From NCBI GenBank assembly GCA_963841635.1, contig CAWJDO010000003.1, forward strand, positions 1,054,001 through 1,118,000: a DNA stretch of 64,000 bases, read 5' to 3'. Both the position numbers and the translations under genes were made by a program. Below are positions 9,365 through 17,328 of the stretch, piece after piece. A model generated the notes under the pieces. That model was not told the origin of the DNA, ran no database searches, and saw only the letters and a list, made by a program, of their open reading frames with translations. This DNA comes from DASWZN01 sp963841635 (GTDB lineage: Bacteria > Acidobacteriota > Terriglobia > Bryobacterales > Bryobacteraceae). Numbering within the stretch: position 1 is the first letter of the stretch; each line of letters opens with the position of its first letter.

Positions 9365-10561
9365 ATGCCCCGCATCCTCCTCTCCGTCCCTCACATGGGC
9401 GGCAACGAACAGACCTACGTCCGCGAGGCCTTCGCCTCCAACTGGCTCTCCACCGTTGGCCCGAACCTCACGGCCTTCGAGCGCGAATTCGAGCGCCGCA
9501 TCGGACTGCCCGCCGTCGCCCTCGCCAGCGGCACCGCCGCCATGCACCTCGGCCTACGCCTCCTCGGGGTCGGCCCCGGCGACCAGGTCTTCTGCCCCAC
9601 CTTCACCTTCGCCGCCAGCGCCAACCCCATCCGCTATCTCGGCGCGGAGCCCGTCTTCCTGGATAGCGACTACGACACCTGGAACCTCGATCCCGAAGTC
9701 CTGCGCCGCGCCCTCCAACGCCGCGCCGTCACCGGCAAGCTGCCGAAAGCCGTCGTGGTCGTAGACCTCTTCGGCCAGTCCGCCGACATGGACCCCATCC
9801 TCGAAGCCTGCGCCCGATACGCCATCCCGGTTCTCGATGACGCCGCCGAGGCTCTCGGGGCAACCTACAAAGGCGCTGCCGCCGGCACTCTCGGCCACAT
9901 CGCGGCCTTCTCCTTCAACGGCAACAAGATCATCACCACCACCGGGGGCGGCATGTTGGCCTCCGATAACTCCGCCTGGATCGATAAAGCCCGCTTCTGG
10001 TCCACCCAGGCCCGCGACCCCGGCGTCGCCTACCAGCACTCGGAACTCGGCTACAACTACCGCATGAGCAACGTCCTCGCCGGCATCGGCCGCGGCCAGC
10101 TCGAAGTCCTCGACCTCCGCGTCCAGCAGCGCCGCGCGATCGCCTTCAGGTATCGCGACGCCTTCGCCGATCTCGACGGCATCTCCCTCATGCCTCAGGC
10201 CCCCTACGGCATTCACACCAACTGGCTGAGCTGCTTCCTGATCGACCAAGCCCGCTTCGGTTGCACCCGCGACGACCTCATCCGAGCCCTCGACGCCGCC
10301 GGAGTCGAATCTCGGCCCGTCTGGAAGCCCATGCACCTTCAGCCCCTCTACGCCACCTCCGAACGCTACGGAGGCGAAGTCGCCGAAGACATCTTCAGCC
10401 GGGGCCTCTGCCTCCCCAGTTCCAGCAGCCTTGCGCTAGTGGATCAACTTTACGTGATCAACCATATCCGTCGATGGATCGGGGCTGCTCCGCTGACCGA
10501 CCTCGATGGGAATCTGCCCGAAAACGACGAAACTCTGACGACTAAAGGACTGAGCATCTGA
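9365..10561 (+). CDS. DegT/DnrJ/EryC1-family sugar aminotransferase
   Basis: A 398-residue PLP enzyme of the sugar aminotransferase family. The PLP-binding Lys is in AAFSFNGNKIITTTGGGML. Other family marks are ALASGTAAMHLGLRLLGVGPGDQVFCPTFTF (pieces) and DDAAEALGATY. It would aminate a 4-keto-6-deoxy nucleotide sugar, giving the amine that the NeuD-type enzyme acylates. ATG 9365 lies 15 bp after the ketosynthase stop, and the gene's TGA overlaps the next ATG by one base. Confidence 0.92.
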   Translation: MPRILLSVPHMGGNEQTYVREAFASNWLSTVGPNLTAFEREFERRIGLPAVALASGTAAMHLGLRLLGVGPGDQVFCPTFTFAASANPIRYLGAEPVFLDSDYDTWNLDPEVLRRALQRRAVTGKLPKAVVVVDLFGQSADMDPILEACARYAIPVLDDAAEALGATYKGAAAGTLGHIAAFSFNGNKIITTTGGGMLASDNSAWIDKARFWSTQARDPGVAYQHSELGYNYRMSNVLAGIGRGQLEVLDLRVQQRRAIAFRYRDAFADLDGISLMPQAPYGIHTNWLSCFLIDQARFGCTRDDLIRALDAAGVESRPVWKPMHLQPLYATSERYGGEVAEDIFSRGLCLPSSSSLALVDQLYVINHIRRWIGAAPLTDLDGNLPENDETLTTKGLSI

Positions 10562-11922
10562 TGAATGTCTCCATTGTTGGAGCAGGTTACGTCGGCATCA
10601 CCACCGGGGTTGCGCTTGCTTATCTCGGGCACACCGTAACGCTGCTTGACTCCGACCAATCGAAGATCGCGCTGCTCCGTGAGGGCAAGTTCCCTATCTA
10701 CGAGCCCTTTCTGGAAGAGATCGGCGCTCTCGTGCAGGCGCGGCTACGCTATACCAGCGATCCCTCAGAGGCGCATCCTGCGGCCGACATCATCTTTATC
10801 GCCGTTGGAACGCCACCGCTCGACGACGGCTCCCCGGACCTGTCGCACCTTCGGGCAGCGGCTGCCGCGGTCGGCAGCCACCTCGGCGCAGGCTTCACAG
10901 CAGTGGTGAACAAATCCACCGTGCCGATCGGCTGCGGCAACTGGGTCGACTCCCTTGTGCGCACGGCGTTTGAAGCCCGCAACGGCTGCCGCCCCAACGG
11001 CCGCTTCGCAGTTGCCTCCAACCCCGAGTTCCTCCGCGAGGGCTCCGCAATGCGCGATTCGCTGTACCCCGATCGCGTGATCGTCGGCTCGGACGACCAC
11101 CACGCGCTCGAGTGCCTCTACTCGTTGTACCGGCCCCTGGCGGAACAAACCTTCACCCCCCCGGTCTGCCTGCCGCGGCCTGAATCGCTCGGAGCGGTTC
11201 CCCTTATTACGACGAATCTGGCCTCGGCCGAGCTGATCAAGTACGCTGCGAACGCTTTCCTGGCCCTCAAGATCAGCTTCATCAATGAGTTCGCACAACT
11301 CGCCGAAAAAGTGGGGGCGGACGCCGCCCAGATCAGCAAGGGCATCGGCTTGGACGCGCGCATCGGGGCCCGCTTCCTGCAACCTGGCATCGGTTGGGGC
11401 GGCTCCTGCTTCGGCAAAGACACCGCCGCCATCATCTCCATCGCCCACGAGTACAACCTGAGCATGCCCATCGTTGCCGCTGCCCGCGAGGTCAATGCGC
11501 GGCAACGAAACCACGTTATCGAGAAGCTATTGGAAACCCTGAAGATTCTGAAAGGCCGCACCATCGGGCTGCTCGGGCTGGCGTTCAAGCCGGACACCGA
11601 CGACTTGCGCGATGCACCGGCCCTGGATATCGCGCGCAAACTGCTGGAGCGCGGCGCCAACGTGCGCGCCCACGACCCCATCGCCCTCGATCGCGCCCAC
11701 CGCGAGTGTACTCCTGGTATCACTCTCACCGACTCGGTCGATCTCCTGGCCTCCGACGCGGACGCGCTCGTGCTCGTCACTGCGTGGCCGCAGTATCGCG
11801 ATCTGCCCTGGAGCAAACTCGCGGCGCTCATGCGAACGCCGGTCCTCCTCGACGGCCGCAATCTCCTCGATCAATCCACGCTTGAAGCCGCCGGCTTTCA
11901 CTACATCCCCATCGGACGCTAG
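10561..11922 (+). CDS. ugd: UDP-glucose 6-dehydrogenase
   Basis: A 453-residue NAD-dependent enzyme that oxidises UDP-glucose to UDP-glucuronate. NAD motif SIVGAGYVGITTGVALAYLG at the start; VGTPPLDDGSPDLSHL; NPEFLREGSAM; catalytic Cys in GWGGSCFGKDTAAI; C-terminal domain with LGLAFKPDTDDLRDAPAL. All catalytic segments are intact. It is the last gene of the + strand sugar run and converges with the antitoxin gene beyond it. Confidence 0.95.
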   Translation: MNVSIVGAGYVGITTGVALAYLGHTVTLLDSDQSKIALLREGKFPIYEPFLEEIGALVQARLRYTSDPSEAHPAADIIFIAVGTPPLDDGSPDLSHLRAAAAAVGSHLGAGFTAVVNKSTVPIGCGNWVDSLVRTAFEARNGCRPNGRFAVASNPEFLREGSAMRDSLYPDRVIVGSDDHHALECLYSLYRPLAEQTFTPPVCLPRPESLGAVPLITTNLASAELIKYAANAFLALKISFINEFAQLAEKVGADAAQISKGIGLDARIGARFLQPGIGWGGSCFGKDTAAIISIAHEYNLSMPIVAAAREVNARQRNHVIEKLLETLKILKGRTIGLLGLAFKPDTDDLRDAPALDIARKLLERGANVRAHDPIALDRAHRECTPGITLTDSVDLLASDADALVLVTAWPQYRDLPWSKLAALMRTPVLLDGRNLLDQSTLEAAGFHYIPIGR

Positions 11923-11964
11923 TCAGACAAACCTCAAGCGATGTCCTGTCTACCCTCTCCCCTG

Positions 11965-12264
11965 TCACCCCTTCCGCGCCACCCCCACCGCTGTTCGCAG
12001 TACGAACCCGCGCTGCCCGGCCTCGGCGCCTGGGATGCCCGCCAGCGACCTGTCGATCTCCTCCCGAAACCGGTCCAGCTCGGGCATAATCCGAGCGATC
12101 TGCCGCCCGTGCCGCGTGATGATCACAGTCTCTCCCCGCGCCACATCCCGCAGCACTTGCGGAAGATGAATCTTGGCTTCCGATGTCTGTATCTTGCGCA
12201 GCGCGCTCGCGGACCGGCCCGCCGACCTCGCCGCTCTCACCACTCCCACCGCTCTTCGTTTCAT
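11965..12264 (-). CDS. Phd/YefM-type antitoxin, no partner toxin visible
   Basis: A 99-residue protein whose central part (IQTSEAKIHLPQVLRDVARG, then ETVIITRHGRQIARIMP) is the DNA-binding Phd/YefM fold. The tail (REEIDRSLAGIP) would be the toxin-binding part. ATG 12264 is preferred over 12270 because AGGAGG sits 7 bp before it. No toxin reading frame follows on this strand, where the gene runs into the convergent ugd. It is therefore an orphan, or lost its partner together with the neighbouring phage relic. Confidence 0.75.
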   Translation of the reverse strand: MKRRAVGVVRAARSAGRSASALRKIQTSEAKIHLPQVLRDVARGETVIITRHGRQIARIMPELDRFREEIDRSLAGIPGAEAGQRGFVLRTAVGVARKG

Positions 12265-12304
12265 AGCCATTCCTCCTGTCCTTTCTGTCCGTCATCATTC
12301 GTGT

Positions 12305-12994
12305 TCATTCGTGTCCATTCGTGGCTAAAAGCTTGTCCAGCCCCATCCACGGATCCTTTCGCCGCCAGTACCCCTCCTCGCCCGCCGGCGGGTTCGGGTA
12401 CGCCTTGTGCGCGCCCCAGCATGCCAGCGCCACCGCCAGGACCAAATCGTCGTGCTGCCCCTCGCGCCACGCCCCGAACTGCTCCTTTCCCGGCGACGTT
12501 ATCTTCACCCGCATGTCCGCCAGTTCCTGCATCAGCACCGGTGCCAGTGGAAGCGCCGCGGCGATCTCCAGCCCTCCGCGTTGCAGCGTCGTCTGTAAGC
12601 CTACAATCAGGTCCCGCTTCGGCACATGATAATATCCCTGCGCCAGGGTCTCCAGTTGCCCGCCCGTGATCATCACCGGCATCAACGTGCATCGAATCCC
12701 CGACTTCCGTAGCATGTCCACCACCGGCCTCCCCACCCCCGTTGCGTCCGCCATCAACTGGCACCGTCCCCCCAGCGCGGCCGACCGGGTCACCTGCGCC
12801 ACGCGCTCTACGATTTCCGGATACGGAGTCCCCAGTTCCGGCCGCTCCAGGTATCGCAGCCGCAGCTTCACCACCTTCGGGAACGCGAACATCACCGGGT
12901 CCCACTCCCCCGACATCTCCGTCCGTTCCACCGCCGCAATAGCCGTGAAATCATGGCTCTGCCCCAAATCCAGCCCAACAAAGTACCAGTTCAT
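12305..12994 (-). CDS. Terminase large-subunit nuclease domain (phage relic)
   Basis: A 229-residue RNase H-fold domain like the C-terminal nuclease of phage large terminases. The first acidic strand is FVGLDLGQSHDFTAIAAVER and the second is ADATGVGRPVVDML; the segment near the end, REGQHDDLVLAVALACWGAH, supplies the third acidic residues. The usual N-terminal ATPase is in a separate gene upstream, with a palindromic repeat between them. The last residues (ATNGHE) are encoded by a short direct-repeat tract (TTCATTCGTGT type) at 12300-12323. No portal, capsid or tail genes are present. Confidence 0.75.
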   Translation of the reverse strand: MNWYFVGLDLGQSHDFTAIAAVERTEMSGEWDPVMFAFPKVVKLRLRYLERPELGTPYPEIVERVAQVTRSAALGGRCQLMADATGVGRPVVDMLRKSGIRCTLMPVMITGGQLETLAQGYYHVPKRDLIVGLQTTLQRGGLEIAAALPLAPVLMQELADMRVKITSPGKEQFGAWREGQHDDLVLAVALACWGAHKAYPNPPAGEEGYWRRKDPWMGLDKLLATNGHE

Positions 12995-13049
12995 CCGCCG
13001 TCCCTCTCCTTACTCGTCCATTCCTGGCCAACAATCTCTTCGAGAATCC

Positions 13050-13182
13050 GCAAAAGAATCTGGAAACATCCCGGAATCCGCAAAAGAATCTGGGGACATC
13101 CCGGGCTCCATTCACGGACTCGAGCGCCCACGACCGCAACCAAGGGTGTCCCCAAGATTCTTTTGCCCAACGGATACACCCA
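13050..13182. repeat. Palindromic repeat copy A (GAATCTGGGGACATCCC family)
   Basis: Left arm 13080-13102 (GCAAAAGAATCTGGGGACAT then CCC) and right arm 13144-13166 (GGGTGTCCCCAAGATTCTTT then TGC) can pair over about 22 bp with one bulge and one mismatch, around a loop of about 40 bases. A degenerate extra left arm (GAATCTGGAAACATCCCG) precedes it at 13056. The right arm is followed by CGGATACACCC, conserved in all four copies. This copy lies between the two halves of the terminase. Confidence 0.85.
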
Positions 13183-13268
13183 CTCGGGAGCCAGGCTCTT
13201 CTCCTTCCCCGCACGAGCCAGCCTCCTCCCCGTTCATCCGTGGCCCCCAATTCTTTGGTTGCTTTTTT

Positions 13269-14045
13269 TCACGGGATGATCAAAGGCTCCACGTCCTCCC
13301 GCATGGCCCGAGCCACCAGGTCCCGTCCGAATACCCCGCTAACCTCGTCCACGAACTCACACAAGTATTCCTGTCGGAACCACCGCTCCCCCATAGCCTT
13401 TCGCTCTTCTTCCAGAAACCCGCGTTCGATCCTGGCGCATTCATACCCCGTGACCCGAACCCGTTCCCATTGGGCATCCCCCCCCGACCACGCCTCATAG
13501 AAGAACCCGCGTTTCCCGAAGGGTGTGCTCATCAGCCACAGCGCCCCCGAGCTCACCGCCAGCATCGGCCGAATCGCCTTGTACATCTCGTCGCTGACCC
13601 GCGCCGCCTCGTCCACCAGCAGCAGGGAGACCGCCGAGAAGCCGCGTACCGTCCCTTCCGTCCCCGGCACCCCCACGATTCGGGAACCGTTCGGGAATTG
13701 CAGCGAGATCGCGTTGTCCCCGTCCCCTACCGGCTTCACCTTCAGCCGCCGGACGAATTCCGCCGCCTTTCGTACGAATTCGCCGGTCTGCCGTGCGCTC
13801 GGGCTCACCACCAGAGTCAGGCTGTTCGGCTGGGTCTGCGCCTGGTGCACCGCTTTGGCCGCCGTGACCGTGGACTTCCCCCATTGCCGCGTGCAATTCA
13901 GCAGCCCCCTCCGGATCGAGCTCGTCAGCACCCGCGCCTGCTTGGCGTCCGGCTTAAAGCCCAGGTTCTGGCGTACCCACTCCGCCCCCAGGACGGGCGC
14001 GGCCGGTTTTGTCTCCCTCCGCGGCTTCCCCTCGATCTTCCACAC
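13269..14045 (-). CDS. Terminase large-subunit ATPase domain (phage relic)
   Basis: A 258-residue ATPase like the N-terminal motor of phage large terminases. Walker A is NCTRQWGKSTVTAAKA, Walker B is SLLLVDEAARVSDE and the coupling motif is WLMSTPFGKRGFFYEAW. It ends at VEPLIIP, just where a single-chain terminase would run on into its nuclease. It starts at GTG 14043-14045, preceded in frame by a stop with no ATG available. With the nuclease gene it makes a complete but split large terminase without other phage structural genes. Confidence 0.78.
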   Translation of the reverse strand: MWKIEGKPRRETKPAAPVLGAEWVRQNLGFKPDAKQARVLTSSIRRGLLNCTRQWGKSTVTAAKAVHQAQTQPNSLTLVVSPSARQTGEFVRKAAEFVRRLKVKPVGDGDNAISLQFPNGSRIVGVPGTEGTVRGFSAVSLLLVDEAARVSDEMYKAIRPMLAVSSGALWLMSTPFGKRGFFYEAWSGGDAQWERVRVTGYECARIERGFLEEERKAMGERWFRQEYLCEFVDEVSGVFGRDLVARAMREDVEPLIIP

Positions 14046-14282
14046 GCCGTCGAAAATATATCACGCGTCGGTACCGTCACCCCCCCCTTGGACCGCCCCC
14101 GCCTCGCTGCGGAATTTCGGTCACGTCAATTCCGTGCTGCATCTAAACGACTTATCCGTCCCGCCCGAATTGCGTGTTTTAAACTAAAAACAGACGCTAT
14201 GTCGTCACTGACCGGAAAAGAACCTCGAAACGAGTCTGGAACCGGAAAGTCTCGAAACGAGTTTGGAAACGAATCTGGAAAA

Positions 14283-14479
14283 GAATCTGGGGACATCCCG
14301 GCTTCAAGCGAATCTCCAACCGAATCCGCAAGAGAATCTGGGGACATCCCGGCTTCAAGCGAATCTCCAACCGAATCTGCAAGAGAATCTGGGGACATCC
14401 CGACTCCCATCAACGAACCAGCTCCCCCTCAACGCAGCGGAAGGGTGTCCCCAAGATTCTCTTGCCCCCCGGATACACC
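14283..14479. repeat. Palindromic repeat copy B with triplicated left arm
   Basis: The left arm GAATCTGGGGACATCCCG occurs three times at 14283, 14334 and 14385, an exact 51-bp (17-codon) period that includes the linker GCTTCAAGCGAATCTCCAAC. A single right arm (GGGTGTCCCCAAGATTC) is at 14443-14459, followed by CGGATACACCC. The unit lies 57-253 bp before the capD-like start codon. It is free of stops in the capD frame. Confidence 0.85.
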
Positions 14480-14535
14480 CTCGCGCGAACCAGCCGCTTC
14501 TGCTTCTTCGTCTTAACCGTCCACCTCATAACCCT

Positions 14536-16872
14536 ATGCTCTCCACCACCCTTCGCCGCCTCAACAGCACCCTCCAGGTCGGGCGCTCCCCCCGGCTCTT
14601 CATCTGGGCTGTCCAAATCGCCCTCTTCGCCCTCAGCGGCCTCTTCGCCTTCCTCATCCGCTTCGAGTTCGCCCTGAAGGCGCCCTTCCTCGCGGACATG
14701 GCCGTGGCCATCCCCGTCTGGATCGTCGTCAAGACGGTCGTCTTCCGCCTCCTCATGCTCGATCGCGGCTGGTGGCGCTACGTCTCCATGCCCGACCTGG
14801 TTCGCGTCGGCTTCGCCAACTTCGCCGCCTCCGCCGTCTCCACTGGGATCCTCATGGCAGTTGCCCCCAGCGGCTTCCCCCGTTCCATCTACATCCTGGA
14901 CTTCCTCCTCTGCGCCAATGCCACCATCGGCATCCGCGTCCTGGCCCGTATCCTCCGCGGCTACGTCCTGCGTTCCAAGGACGATGCCCAGGGCAAGCGC
15001 GTGGTCATCTACGGCGCCGGGCAGGCCGGCGACATGCTCCTCCGCGAGATCCGTTCCAACTCCCGCCTCGCCTACGACGTTCGCGGCTTCATCGACGATA
15101 ACCGCAGCAAGGTCGGCATGCGCGTCCAGCTCGTTACCGTCCTCGGGACCGGAGCCGACCTCCCCGCCATCGCCGCCCGCCATGCCATCGACCAGGTCCT
15201 CGTCGCCATCCCCTCTGCCAACGGCGTCCAGATGACCGGCATCCTGAAGTCCTGCCACGAGGCCGGCCTGAGCTGCAAGACCATCCCCAGCCTCGGCGAG
15301 CTCATGGAGAACGACCACCTCGCCGGCCAGATCCGCGATGTCGCCGTCGAGGACTTGCTCGGCCGCATTCCCATCGAACTCGATGAATCCGCCATCCGCG
15401 CCCGCCTCGAGGGCATGGTCGTCGTCGTCACCGGCGCCGGCGGTTCCATCGGCTCCGAGCTCTGCCGCCAGGTCGCCCGCTTCCATCCGCTTGCCATAGT
15501 CGGATTCGACGCCGCCGAAACGCCCCTGTTCCACATCCAGCAGGAGATGCGTGCCGCCTTCCCTGACGTCCTCTTCTTCGCCGAAATCGGCAACGTCCAA
15601 AACGCAGCCCGCCTCGCCGACGTCTTTGAGTACTACGGCCCCTCCATCCTCTACCACGCCGCCGCCTACAAGCACGTGCCGATGATGGAGTCCAACCTCT
15701 TCGAGGCCGCCGAGAACAACATCCTCGGCACCGCCGCCGTCGCCGCCGCCGCCGCCGAATACGGCCTCGACGACTTCGTCATGATCTCCTCCGACAAAGC
15801 CGTCCGCCCCACCAACGTAATGGGCTTAACCAAGCGCTTCGCCGAACTCCTAGTCGGCTCCCTCAATCCGCAAACGAATCTAGAAAAGAATCCGAAAACG
15901 AATCTGGAAAAGAATCTGGGGACATCCCGACGCTCATACGCAGACTCCGGCGCGAACGACGCAACGGAAGGGTGTCCCCAAGATTCTTTTGCCCTAACGG
16001 ATACACCCGGCGTGGAAAAAGACTCTTATCTGGGTTTAGGTTCGGGAAAGACTCCAAAAAAGAATCTGGAAAAGAATCTGGGGACATCCCGACGCTCATA
16101 CGGAGACTCCGCCGCGAACGAGGGAAGGGAAGGGTGTCCCCAAGATTCTTTTGCCCTAACGGATACACCCGGCATGGAAAGGGATTCTTCGGTTGATTCT
16201 CTTCCGTCTTTCTCCCCCCGTTCCACCCGCTTCGTCTCCGTCCGCTTCGGCAACGTCCTAGGCTCCAACGGCTCCGTAATCCCCACCTTCAAAAAACAGA
16301 TCGCCGCCGGAGGCCCCGTCACCGTAACCCACCCCGACATGCAGCGCTACTTCATGACCATCCCCGAGGCCGTCCAGCTAGTGTTGCAAGCCTCCACCAT
16401 GGGCAAAGGCGGAGAGGTTTTTGTGCTGGACATGGGCCAGCCCGTGAAAATCGTCGATCTGGCCCGCAACCTGATCCTGCTATCCGGCCTCCGCCCCGAC
16501 GACGACATCAAGATCGAGTTCACCGGAGTCCGCCCGGGAGAGAAATTGTACGAGGAACTCAGCGCTTACCAGGAAAACACCCTCCCCACCTTCCACCAGA
16601 AAATCAAGATCTTCGCCGGCGCCGCCGTCTCCCCCGAAAAGATCCAGAACGAGCTGGAGGCCGTCCGCCGCCTCTGCGCCCTCCGTGATGCCAAAGGCTT
16701 GGTCCTCCGCCTCAAAGAGCTGGTCCCCGACTACAACCCCAGCACCGACATCCTCCGCACCCTCTTCGCCGACCGCCCCACCAACGGGAACGGCAACGGC
16801 AACGGAAAGGGCAACGGAAACGGCAAGCACCGCTTCCTCGAAGCCCGAGACGCCAAAGCCGCCTCCGCGTAA
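14536..16872 (+). CDS. CapD/WbpM-like membrane nucleotide-sugar dehydratase with repeat-encoded insert
   Basis: A 778-residue membrane enzyme that dehydrates or epimerises UDP-HexNAc for surface glycans. About four N-terminal transmembrane helices are followed by a CoA-binding-like Rossmann domain (VVIYGAGQAGDMLLREI, near 156) and the catalytic SDR domain (VVVVTGAGGSIGSELCRQ near 295; ISSDKAVRPTNVMGLTKR near 417). Between LLVGSL (to 443) and RSTRFVSVRFGNVLGS (from 562) lie about 118 residues with no counterpart in the family. They are encoded by two palindromic repeats and read NLEKNLGTSRRSY..., EGCPQDSFALTDTP twice. Without them the protein would be about 660 residues, the usual size. ATG 14536 matches the family start; the frame is open further upstream through repeat copy B. 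The C-terminus has a Gly/Asn/Lys-rich tail. Confidence 0.88.
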   Translation: MLSTTLRRLNSTLQVGRSPRLFIWAVQIALFALSGLFAFLIRFEFALKAPFLADMAVAIPVWIVVKTVVFRLLMLDRGWWRYVSMPDLVRVGFANFAASAVSTGILMAVAPSGFPRSIYILDFLLCANATIGIRVLARILRGYVLRSKDDAQGKRVVIYGAGQAGDMLLREIRSNSRLAYDVRGFIDDNRSKVGMRVQLVTVLGTGADLPAIAARHAIDQVLVAIPSANGVQMTGILKSCHEAGLSCKTIPSLGELMENDHLAGQIRDVAVEDLLGRIPIELDESAIRARLEGMVVVVTGAGGSIGSELCRQVARFHPLAIVGFDAAETPLFHIQQEMRAAFPDVLFFAEIGNVQNAARLADVFEYYGPSILYHAAAYKHVPMMESNLFEAAENNILGTAAVAAAAAEYGLDDFVMISSDKAVRPTNVMGLTKRFAELLVGSLNPQTNLEKNPKTNLEKNLGTSRRSYADSGANDATEGCPQDSFALTDTPGVEKDSYLGLGSGKTPKKNLEKNLGTSRRSYGDSAANEGREGCPQDSFALTDTPGMERDSSVDSLPSFSPRSTRFVSVRFGNVLGSNGSVIPTFKKQIAAGGPVTVTHPDMQRYFMTIPEAVQLVLQASTMGKGGEVFVLDMGQPVKIVDLARNLILLSGLRPDDDIKIEFTGVRPGEKLYEELSAYQENTLPTFHQKIKIFAGAAVSPEKIQNELEAVRRLCALRDAKGLVLRLKELVPDYNPSTDILRTLFADRPTNGNGNGNGKGNGNGKHRFLEARDAKAASA
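15868..16178. repeat. Two palindromic repeats inside the capD-like reading frame (copies C1, C2)
   Basis: C1 has its left arm at about 15908-15929 and right arm at 15969-15991; C2 has them at about 16070-16091 and 16131-16154. Both carry the same spacer theme (GACGCTCATACG...) and the same 3' extension CCCTAACGGATACACCCGGC. They are in tandem, about 162 bp apart, and both preserve the capD frame, giving two nearly identical peptide blocks ending SFALTDTPG. Confidence 0.9.
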
Positions 16873-16930
16873 ACGAAAGGAAACCTGTGACTGGATACAT
16901 TGTCTCGACGAACCGGAAGAACTGGAAAAA

Positions 16931-16992
16931 CGGTGACTGGCTTCTCTGTCCCAAGCCGTTCCTTGGCGCGTGGACAGAGTTGCCTGTCACCG
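16931..16992. repeat. Long imperfect hairpin between capD and lasso B1
   Basis: Arms 16931-16951 and 16972-16992 match at 18 of 21 positions (CGGTGAC...CTCTGTCC against GGACAGAG...GTCACCG), and the loop holds a further CCAAG/CTTGG pairing. It lies 59 bp after the capD stop and 48 bp before the lasso B1 ATG. It could terminate capD transcription, but it has no T run, so a second family of mobile palindromes is equally possible. Confidence 0.7.
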
Positions 16993-17040
16993 CTTTTCCC
17001 CCACAACGAACTCGTCGTGATCGCTGACAGCTACCACCCC

Positions 17041-17328
17041 ATGCCTGACCAACGAAAATTCGTCGTTTGTCCCGACCAGGTCTCCTGCGACCTGGGTGGC
17101 GAAGCCGCCATCCTCAATCTCCAATCCGGCACCTACTACGGCCTCGATCCCGTCGGAGCGACCATCTGGAATCTGCTCCAGACCCCGAAGACCCTGGCGG
17201 AGCTCCGCGACGCCATTCGAGCCGAGTACGATGTCGACTCCACCCGCTGCGAGCGCGACCTCCAAGACCTCCTCGACAAGCTTGCCGCCCAACATCTCAT
17301 ACAAACTCTTGTTAAATCGTCTTCATAA
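17041..17328 (+). CDS. Lasso peptide B1: PqqD-like RiPP recognition element
   Basis: A 95-residue PqqD-like protein that binds the precursor leader and delivers it to the B2 peptidase. The RRE beta-hairpin and helix are visible as GGEAAILNLQSGTYYGLDPV and GATIWNLLQTPKTLAELRDA. The winged-helix end is RDLQDLLDKLAAQHLI. An in-frame GTG at 17018 is possible; neither start has a clear ribosome site. The 3' end overlaps the B2 frame, as is usual for lasso B1/B2 pairs. Confidence 0.9.
   Translation: MPDQRKFVVCPDQVSCDLGGEAAILNLQSGTYYGLDPVGATIWNLLQTPKTLAELRDAIRAEYDVDSTRCERDLQDLLDKLAAQHLIQTLVKSSS

Noticed and set aside
14283..14479. Possible CRISPR-like spacing of the GAATCTGGGGACATCCCG arms
   Set aside because: The linkers between copies are near-identical, not unique spacers, and a complementary right arm shows a palindromic element.
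14410..15675. 421-codon acidic open frame antisense to the capD-like gene
   Set aside because: Composition (Glu, Asp, Ala, Gly only) is that expected opposite third-position-C coding sequence; no family features.
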